Below, piece by piece: positions 1 through 4,948 of a stretch of 7,216 bases of DNA. The notes beneath the pieces are model-generated. The model saw only the letters and a list, made by a program, of their open reading frames with translations. It searched no databases and was not told the origin of the DNA. The stretch's first letter is position 1; each line of letters opens with the position of its first letter. The translations under genes and the position numbers were made by a program. The stretch is from Prevotellaceae bacterium (GTDB taxonomy: Bacteria; Bacteroidota; Bacteroidia; Bacteroidales; UBA932), in contig JAITHX010000165.1 of NCBI GenBank assembly GCA_031279735.1, positions 1 through 7,216 on the forward strand, written 5' to 3'.

Positions 1-6
1 TAATCT

Positions 7-38
7 AATTATGAATTATGAATTATGAATTATGAATT
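7..38 (+). repeat. AATTATG heptamer array, four copies plus a partial one
   Basis: Four exact tandem AATTATG units occupy 7-34 and a partial fifth runs to 38, followed by GCCTGCCGG. The 38 bases at 6-43 recur identically in direct orientation at 6946-6983. The coding function is nil; the array could expand or contract by slippage. Confidence 0.9.
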
Positions 39-147
39 GCCTGCCGGATAAAGGAGGGTTAACAGACGATATTACCGACATGGAACCGGTTGGACAATAC
101 ATTATTTATAATTCGTAATTCGTAATTGTCGAATACAATTCTTGATT

Positions 148-182
148 AGGGATGTGAAATAAATCAGTTATTTCGCATCCCT
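148..182. repeat. Hairpin built on the AGGGATGTGAAATAA motif
   Basis: The arms AGGGATGTGAAATAA (148-162) and TTATTTCGCATCCCT (168-182) pair over 15 positions with one G-T wobble around a five-base loop, ATCAG. The first 17 bases (148-164) recur on the minus strand at 4932-4948, and ATTAGGGATGTG (145-156) recurs at 7077-7088, so this is a dispersed motif. The hairpin could stop transcription entering from the left, but it has no clear T-tract. Confidence 0.65.
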
Positions 183-234
183 TAACAGACATGGAGCCGG
201 CAGGTAATTCATAATTTATAATTCATAATTATTA

Positions 235-1092
235 ATGTACAGTTTCGAGGAATATATCCGACAGGGAGAACCCTCGCGGATTGAGAAAACTTATCTATGG
301 CGAACTGCCATAGGCTTGCAGCAGGTTGACGACCTGACGCCGTCCGCCTATTTGATTGAGCGGGCAAAGGAAAACATCGAGGGGAAAATCACCGTTGATG
401 AGGTGAAGAATCTCATCGACGGTTACTACAAGCAACAGTCTGTCCGCGCCGAAGACGAACGCACCGAAGAGGCGGACAAGGTTTCGGCTCAAATTGTCGA
501 AATTCTAAGTGAAAAAACCTTTCACCTTTCATCGCTCCAGTATATCGAGATTCACCGTCGTCTGTTCGGCGGAATTTACAAGTTCGCGGGCAAAATTCGC
601 GACTACAACATCACAAAAGATGAATGGGCACTGAACGGAAAAACCGTGTTTTATTCCGACGCCCGCATGATTTCCGCTACGCTCGACTATGATTTCAGAC
701 AGGAAAAGGACTTCTCCTTCAAAAATTTGAGCCGAACCGAAACAGTGGAACATATAGCGAAATTCGTTTCGGGAATCTGGCAGATTCACCCTTTCGGAGA
801 GGGCAACACGCGAACTACGGCGGTTTTCGCCATCAAGTATCTGCGTGCTTTCGGTTTTGATGTCAATAATGACTTGTTCGCCCAACATTCCCGCTATTTC
901 CGCAATGCTCTCGTGAGGGCGAATTTTAACGACGCGAAAAACAACATTCACGCTACTGTCGAATATCTGATGCGATTCTTCGGCAATCTTCTCTTGGAAG
1001 AAAAGCATGAATTGAAAAACAGGTCTCTGCATGTTTTTGCAAAAACAAACAATACTGCGGAATCAAAAAGAGACAATGTAAAAGAGGGATGA
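235..1092 (+). CDS. Fic-domain protein (probable protein AMPylase)
   Basis: A 285-residue Fic/Doc-family protein. The canonical active-site motif HPFGEGNTR is intact at residues 185-193: H185 is the catalytic base, E189 should bind the metal, and N191 and R193 the nucleotide phosphates. Fic enzymes usually transfer AMP from ATP to a hydroxyl of a target protein, acting in the cytoplasm. Residues 101-153 (from YIEIHRRLF through KIRDYNITKDEW) form the usual start of the Fic core and the flap that docks the target. The N-terminal 70 residues include a helical stretch (NIEGKITVDEVKNLIDGYY, 47-65) that resembles a VbhA-type antitoxin helix region. I do not find the canonical inhibitory motif (S/T)xxxE(G/N), so autoinhibition is uncertain. 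No separate antitoxin gene lies beside it. The start ATG directly follows an A/T repeat, with no Shine-Dalgarno and no recognisable promoter. The target is unknown. Confidence 0.93.
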   Translation: MYSFEEYIRQGEPSRIEKTYLWRTAIGLQQVDDLTPSAYLIERAKENIEGKITVDEVKNLIDGYYKQQSVRAEDERTEEADKVSAQIVEILSEKTFHLSSLQYIEIHRRLFGGIYKFAGKIRDYNITKDEWALNGKTVFYSDARMISATLDYDFRQEKDFSFKNLSRTETVEHIAKFVSGIWQIHPFGEGNTRTTAVFAIKYLRAFGFDVNNDLFAQHSRYFRNALVRANFNDAKNNIHATVEYLMRFFGNLLLEEKHELKNRSLHVFAKTNNTAESKRDNVKEG

Positions 1093-1109
1093 CTAAATAT
1101 TCCGGGTGG

Positions 1110-1389
1110 TGGCGTGAATCCGTTGATCCTATCCCTGAAGGTACCGGTTTTGTAATAAGAAATCAGGTTCTGCTATTGTGCGGTTCTTCACCGCGTCGCG
1201 GTGTTTTTCTACCGCAAGGGGCGCAGAGGCTTCGCGTCCTTTGCGCAAGGTCGCCGAAGGCTGCGGGTCAAGCCCTCAAGACCCGTAACCGCGCGCCCTT
1301 CGCAAAGGACGCGAAGCCTTTGCGCCCCTTGCGTTACAAAAACACCGCAACGCGGTGAAAAAACACGCAAACTTTTTCCACACAATTCC
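1110..1389. repeat. Dispersed palindromic repeat element, complete copy
   Basis: A second partial copy lies at 7105-7216. Both begin with the same 17 bases, TGGCGTGAATCCGTTGA (1110-1126 and 7105-7121), and both then carry a palindromic arm. Positions 1321-1389 match the reverse complement of 7148-7216 at 68 of 69 bases. Open frames run through the element only because it lacks stops; their products are low-complexity Arg-rich sequences and I do not consider them genes. It could be a MITE-like or REP-like element. Its left boundary is inferred from the shared 17-mer and its right boundary from the end of the match. Confidence 0.75.
1187..1359. repeat. Long inverted repeat, 59-bp arms with nested palindromes
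   Basis: Arms 1187-1245 and 1301-1359 are inverted copies with four mismatches, around a 55-base centre. The centre itself contains a small hairpin (CGGGTC 1264-1269 with GACCCG 1280-1285). Each arm also carries its own short palindrome near its outer end (CACCGCGTCGCGGTG at 1189-1203; CACCGCAACGCGGTG at 1343-1357). As RNA this would fold into a very stable stem that might stop transcription leaving the Fic gene; as DNA it could extrude a cruciform. Neither role is shown by the sequence alone. Confidence 0.85.
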
Positions 1390-1417
1390 CGGCAGAACCC
1401 CTATTTTCAACCCGCGA

Positions 1418-1449
1418 TTTTAACGCGACGGAAGTATAATCTATCTTTG
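1418..1449 (+). promoter_or_regulatory. Bacteroidota-type promoter for the RNA ligase gene
   Basis: TATCTTTG at 1442-1449 is an exact match to the Bacteroidota -7 element TAnnTTTG. TTTT at 1418-1421, 20 bases upstream, is a weak version of the -33 TTTG box. Transcription would start near 1455, leaving a leader of about 145 bases before the ligase start codon at 1602. Confidence 0.65.
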
Positions 1450-1601
1450 CACAGTGTTTCGATTGGATATTCGGACACAAAACGCTAAAAACTACAGAAT
1501 ATGCATAAAATTGAAATTAGACGTCGCTTTGTCCGCCGTAACGAATCGTTGAAAGAGACAAAAAACAGTTCCGCAGTCGTTAACCCTAAAACCACGAGAG
1601 T

Positions 1602-2603
1602 ATGCGTTCGCTGGTAAGTATTCGCGTCGTTAGGTCCGTGACGCCTATTCCCGGTTCGGACTTTCTGGAAGTCGCCCAAGTGATGGGATGGCAATGCGTA
1701 ATAAAAAAGGGAACCTTCAGTCCGGGAGATTTGGGCGTGTACTTCGAGGTGGACAGTTTCCTGCCCGAAAAGGAATGTTACGAATTTTTGCGCGCTTCAT
1801 CCTTCAGGGACAACGCCGACAACGGACGCGGCTTCAGAATCCGCACCGTGAAATTGCGCGGACAACTTTCGCAGGGACTGCTTCTGCCGCTCGCGCAGTT
1901 TCCCGAACTGGCGGAGTTAAAAGAGGGCGACGATGTGACCGAACTGCTGGAAGTGAAGAAATGGTACATCCCCGAAACCGCCGCCGCCGGAGGAACAATC
2001 ATAGGCGAACGCCCCTACGGTATCCCCGCGTCGGACGAAATTCGGATACAGTCGTCAATGGAACTGCTGGACGAACTGCGCGGAAAGCCCTACTACATCA
2101 CCACGAAAATGGACGGCACCTCCTGCATCGTTTACTATATCGACGGCAAAATAGGCTGCTGCAGCAGAAACAAGGAGATAAAGGACGAGGACGGCGCCCT
2201 CTACTGGATACCGGTGTACAAGTACGGACTGAAAGAGAAACTTGCACAATACGGAAAGAACATCGTGCTGACCGGCGAGATATGCGGCCCCGGCATCCAG
2301 AAAAACCGGCTGCGACTGTCTGAAGTCAAATGGTATGTGTTCGACGTCAAGGATTGGGATGCGGGCAAATATTTCGGCTACGACGAAGCCGTCGAAATCT
2401 GCGCAAGTCTGAACATTCAAACAGTGCCTCTGGAAGAACGGGGCGACAGCTTCGACTACTCGCTCGACGAACTGCTGGAAAAAGCCAAAGGCAGATACCC
2501 CGGCGGCGTGGACAAGGAAGGTATCGTAGTGCGCTATGCTAACGCTCCAAAATATATTTCGTTCAAGGTGCTAAACAACGATGCGCTATTAAAGGAGTTA
2601 TAA
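1602..2603 (+). CDS. RNA ligase (ATP), Rnl5 / DRB0094 type with N-terminal OB domain
   Basis: A 333-residue ATP-dependent polynucleotide ligase. Residues 1-100 fit the OB-fold domain typical of Deinococcus DraRnl and Naegleria Rnl (PIPGSDFLEVAQVMGW, KKGTFSPGDLGVYFEVDSFLP, FRIRTVKLRGQLSQG). The nucleotidyltransferase domain follows with all signature motifs: motif I KMDGTS with K169 as the lysine that becomes adenylylated, motif III around E226 (LTGEICGP), motif IIIa WYVFDV (244-249), motif IV EGIVVR (306-311) and motif V SFKV with K322. Characterised members seal 3'-OH/5'-phosphate nicks in RNA held in a duplex, so a role in RNA repair is expected. Length matches the family. The start at 1602 gives the usual family N-terminus. 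A promoter lies at 1418-1449. No end-healing kinase/phosphatase, RtcB or methyltransferase partner is in the window. Confidence 0.94.
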   Translation: MRSLVSIRVVRSVTPIPGSDFLEVAQVMGWQCVIKKGTFSPGDLGVYFEVDSFLPEKECYEFLRASSFRDNADNGRGFRIRTVKLRGQLSQGLLLPLAQFPELAELKEGDDVTELLEVKKWYIPETAAAGGTIIGERPYGIPASDEIRIQSSMELLDELRGKPYYITTKMDGTSCIVYYIDGKIGCCSRNKEIKDEDGALYWIPVYKYGLKEKLAQYGKNIVLTGEICGPGIQKNRLRLSEVKWYVFDVKDWDAGKYFGYDEAVEICASLNIQTVPLEERGDSFDYSLDELLEKAKGRYPGGVDKEGIVVRYANAPKYISFKVLNNDALLKEL

Positions 2604-2607
2604 TAAC

Positions 2608-2693
2608 AATTACGAATTACGAATTACGAATTACGACCGACTTCGGCTGTATGTCCGAAGCCGGTCGTAATTCGTAATTCGTAATTCGTAATT
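2608..2693. terminator. Perfect-like hairpin between convergent genes, made of heptamer repeats
   Basis: Arms 2608-2646 and 2655-2693 are inverted copies over 39 bases with a single mismatch and an eight-base loop. The outer 28 bases of each arm are four tandem heptamers (AATTACG on the left, its complement CGTAATT on the right); the inner part is GACCGACTTCGG and its partner. It lies between the ends of two converging transcription units, so a bidirectional terminator is a reasonable inference, though there is no T-tract immediately after the stem. The right arm runs into the TAA stop codon of the minus-strand LRR gene. Confidence 0.75.
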
Positions 2694-4095
2694 AAACATC
2701 CCATCCTTTTGCTATGGCAATGAATCTGTCGCATGCGTCTGCGCCGGGGTTGCCGTAAAAGATGATGCGTTTTGATTTGTCGGGTATCACATTCCCGTGC
2801 AGGCTTTCGAACAGATCGTTCAGTGCATCGGCGCTCAGACCGTTGTAGGAGCAGTTTAAAAACTCCAGTCCGATATTTTTACTGACGTCCAGAGCGCTCA
2901 GATTGTTTTCGTAGCACATTAAACGAACCAGTCCGGTATTTTCGCCGACGTAGAGAGCTTTCAGCTTGTTGCTGTTGCAGGACAGCCCTATCAGTTCCGT
3001 ATTTTTGCTGACATCGAGAGCGTTCAGTTCGTTGCTGTGGCAATCCAAATACGCCAGTCCGGTATTTTTGCCGACGTCAAGAGCGTTCAGTTTGTTGCTG
3101 TAGCACACCATATATGTCAGTCCGGTATTTTTGCTGACATCAAGAGCGTTCAGTTTGTTGTTATCGCAGGATAAATCTGTCAGGGCTGTATTTTTGCCGA
3201 GGTCAAGAGCGCTCAGACTGTTGTTGCTGCAACTCAGGTAGAGCAGTCCGGTATTCCGGCTTACATCCAGAGCGTTCAGACTGTTGTAGCTGCAACCCAG
3301 CTGTTCCAGTTTCGTGTTTTCGCTTACCATCAGAGCCGTCAGCTTGTTGCCGGAACAGTATAAGTATAGTAGCTCGGTATTTTTACTTACATCGAGAACA
3401 GTCAGCTGATTGGTATGGCAGCTCAATGACGCCAGTCCGGTATTCCTGCTCAAATCCAGAGAGGTCAGACTGTTTTCGTAGCACGACAAAGCCGTCAGAC
3501 TTGCGCTTTTACTTGCGTCCAGCGCGGTCAGCTGATTTCGGGAACAGTTCAGGATAGTGATTCTCTTTCCCCTGACGGTTATCCTGCGGCTGTTCGACGA
3601 CGCGGCATAAGTATGCCTTATGTCCCTCGCAGCGTCGTGCAGTTCCACCGTCTCGCTGTTGCCGTCGCCCCAGTCCACCGTTGCAGTGCCGGAGCCTCCG
3701 ACCCCCAAGTTGACCGTGCCGGCGGCGGCGGTCATGCTTATTTCGGATTCCTCCACCGTCACGGTGCATGATGCCGTTTTGCCTCCGCTGCCGGCGGCAA
3801 CGGTTATCACCGCTTCGCCTACCGAATGAGCGCTGACCGTGCCGTCGTCGGCAACCGAGGCTACTTCGGGTCTGGAACTCGTCCACGCGAGCTTTTTGTT
3901 CGTCGCCTCGTCGGGCACGACGATGGCGGTCAGCGTGAAGCTTTCGCCCGGAGACAGAGTTTTAGAGCTTTCGCTCAGAATGACGCCGGCAACCGAAACG
4001 TCGCCCGGTTCGTCGTTTTTGCTGCATCCCGCAAGGGACGCTCCGGCTATCAAACACAGGATAGCCGTCCTGATAATCTTTCCTTTCACTTTCAT
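2692..4095 (-). CDS. Big2-domain leucine-rich-repeat lipoprotein, probably surface-exposed
   Basis: A 467-residue exported repeat protein. Residues 1-24 are a lipoprotein signal peptide with lipobox LAGC (C24). The sequence after the cysteine, SKNDE, resembles the acidic lipoprotein export signal of Bacteroidota, suggesting the outer surface. Residues about 33-115 form a bacterial Ig-like (Big2) domain (LSPGESFTLTAIVVPDEATN, WTSS, VASVADDGTVSA). Residues about 120-176 are PKD-like, with VDWGDG at 140-145. Residues 179-430 are twelve leucine-rich repeats of exactly 21 residues, consensus LxxLxCxxNxLxxLDVSKNTx, the last degenerate. The open frame continues 210 codons further upstream, but that part is the antisense-frame shadow of the preceding gene; M at 4095 is chosen because it begins the signal peptide and overlaps the upstream stop as ATGA. 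It is the last gene of a three-gene operon. A binding or adhesion role is inference; no ligand can be named. Confidence 0.92.
   Translation of the reverse strand: MKVKGKIIRTAILCLIAGASLAGCSKNDEPGDVSVAGVILSESSKTLSPGESFTLTAIVVPDEATNKKLAWTSSRPEVASVADDGTVSAHSVGEAVITVAAGSGGKTASCTVTVEESEISMTAAAGTVNLGVGGSGTATVDWGDGNSETVELHDAARDIRHTYAASSNSRRITVRGKRITILNCSRNQLTALDASKSASLTALSCYENSLTSLDLSRNTGLASLSCHTNQLTVLDVSKNTELLYLYCSGNKLTALMVSENTKLEQLGCSYNSLNALDVSRNTGLLYLSCSNNSLSALDLGKNTALTDLSCDNNKLNALDVSKNTGLTYMVCYSNKLNALDVGKNTGLAYLDCHSNELNALDVSKNTELIGLSCNSNKLKALYVGENTGLVRLMCYENNLSALDVSKNIGLEFLNCSYNGLSADALNDLFESLHGNVIPDKSKRIIFYGNPGADACDRFIAIAKGWDV
2806..3561 (-). repeat. Twelve tandem 63-bp coding repeats (LRR units)
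   Basis: This stretch encodes LRR units 1-12 with a period of 63 bases and no spacing variation. Several units are near-identical in DNA, notably the segments encoding LNALDVSKNTG and LNALDVGKNTG at about 3010-3180. In-frame recombination between units could change their number without breaking the gene. Confidence 0.85.
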
Positions 4096-4907
4096 TGTAT
4101 ATTTATATTTGATTCTACAAACGTTTTTATTTCTACAGCCGCGCTGTTGACGCCGGCGCACAGATGCGGCGCTCCGCAGTTGAACCAGAAGCAGTTTTCC
4201 GAAATCAGAAAAGCGCCGCGTCCGTTTCTGTCGCCGGGTATATGGAAGGAATGTTCGTCGCGAACCGGCAGGCTCGGATTGTCGTCGGTAACGAATTTCA
4301 GGCATCCGCCCCGCGCCGGCGCGCTCTCGAGAACGGGAAATGCCACGACTTCCCGAATGTCCCCGAACGGAATGAACCACCATCCGTTCAACGCCACTCC
4401 GTCGGGCGTGACGTCGATCCGGTTGCCGAAAAACGCACATTTGTACGACCGGAGCGGCTTTGTGTTCGCGAACTCCGCTGCCGCCGCCGGCGTCATTCTC
4501 CGGTCGATTTTCTCCGTTTTTAGCGCCGCGGGCGCCGCGCCGTGTGCCGCTTGCGGCTTGTCGAGTACCGACAGTATTTCCCTCACAACGAGTTTCACCC
4601 CCATTTCGTACTCCGCGATGCCGCTTTGCATTTCCAAAAGAGGGCGAAGCGACTGCCGCAATTCCGAATCCGCCGTTTTGAAGCGCGGAATCAGCCGCAC
4701 CAAACGCTCGACGCATTTCCACCATCCGGGCGACTTTCCGTCGCCGAACTTGAGAACGAAAGCGAGTATTGCCGTCCGCGCAATCGCCCCGCCGGAAAGC
4801 AGTTCCGCCTCCAGCGCCCGCTCTTCGCCCGCGTTGTTCGATAAATCATAAACGCTCGCCAGCTTTTCGACGACTTGTCCGTATTTTGCCATTAACATAT
4901 ATTTCAT
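4092..4907 (-). CDS. Unrecognised 271-residue protein, helical N-terminus and beta-rich C-terminus
   Basis: I do not recognise the family. There is no signal peptide or membrane segment, so it is probably cytoplasmic. Residues 1-117 look helical and charged (QVVEKLASVYDLSNNAGEER, ALEAELLSG, RLVRLIPRFKTADSELRQSL). Residues 118-146 are an Ala-rich linker. Residues 150-265 look beta-rich, with YKCAFFGNRIDVTPDGVALN and WWFIPFGDIREVVAF (176-190), loosely like bacterial PH-like folds; that comparison is a guess. It holds six cysteines, three clustered at 239-250 (C239, C244, C250). It follows the WG-repeat gene by 41 bases, and its TGA stop overlaps the LRR lipoprotein start (ATGA, 4092-4095), which suggests translational coupling. 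The first ATG (4907) is used; M4 (4898) and M6 (4892) are equally possible because no Shine-Dalgarno decides. Codon use and continuous overlap with neighbours support it as real. Confidence 0.8.
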   Translation of the reverse strand: MKYMLMAKYGQVVEKLASVYDLSNNAGEERALEAELLSGGAIARTAILAFVLKFGDGKSPGWWKCVERLVRLIPRFKTADSELRQSLRPLLEMQSGIAEYEMGVKLVVREILSVLDKPQAAHGAAPAALKTEKIDRRMTPAAAAEFANTKPLRSYKCAFFGNRIDVTPDGVALNGWWFIPFGDIREVVAFPVLESAPARGGCLKFVTDDNPSLPVRDEHSFHIPGDRNGRGAFLISENCFWFNCGAPHLCAGVNSAAVEIKTFVESNINIQ

Positions 4908-4931
4908 TGTACATTATGTTTTTTACAAGTT

Positions 4932-4948
4932 ATTTATTTCACATCCCT
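4932..4948 (-). repeat. AGGGATGTGAAATAAAT motif in the operon gap
   Basis: The minus-strand sequence directly after the WG-repeat stop codon is identical over 17 bases to plus-strand 148-164. Here it is a half-copy: the inverted partner present at 168-182 is missing, so no hairpin forms. It takes up nearly half of the 41-base gap before the 271-residue gene. Confidence 0.75.

Larger units (their letters stand above)
1..233. repeat. Composite non-coding repeat block with inverted ends (MITE-like)
   Basis: No gene is visible here. The left end carries an AATTATG array followed by CCTGCCGG. The right end carries the same module inverted: positions 14-47 match the reverse complement of 197-230 at 32 of 34 bases. 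Between them lie a second A/T-rich array (about 102-128, AATTCGT type), a hairpin (148-182), and two copies of TTAACAGAC (59-67 and 182-190), each associated with a GACATGGARCCGG sequence (77-89, 188-200). The block ends within a few bases of the Fic start codon. It resembles a small non-autonomous palindromic element, but I see no target-site duplication and no transposase, so the mobile nature is inference. Confidence 0.7.

Noticed and set aside
1089..1358. 89-codon plus-strand frame whose ATG overlaps the Fic stop codon (ATGA)
   Set aside because: It runs almost wholly through the palindromic repeat, its product is low-complexity and Arg/Ala/Pro-rich, and the overlap is probably chance. 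The same holds for the second frame at 1201-1488.
4096..4725. Upstream 210-codon extension of the LRR frame
   Set aside because: It is out of frame with the well-supported 271-residue gene on the same strand, is Arg-rich, and lies before a perfect lipoprotein signal peptide that marks the true start.
3826..4851. 341-codon plus-strand frame opposite the operon
   Set aside because: It is an antisense shadow across two genes with no domain resemblance and no promoter. The minus-strand genes have signal peptides, repeats and operon spacing.
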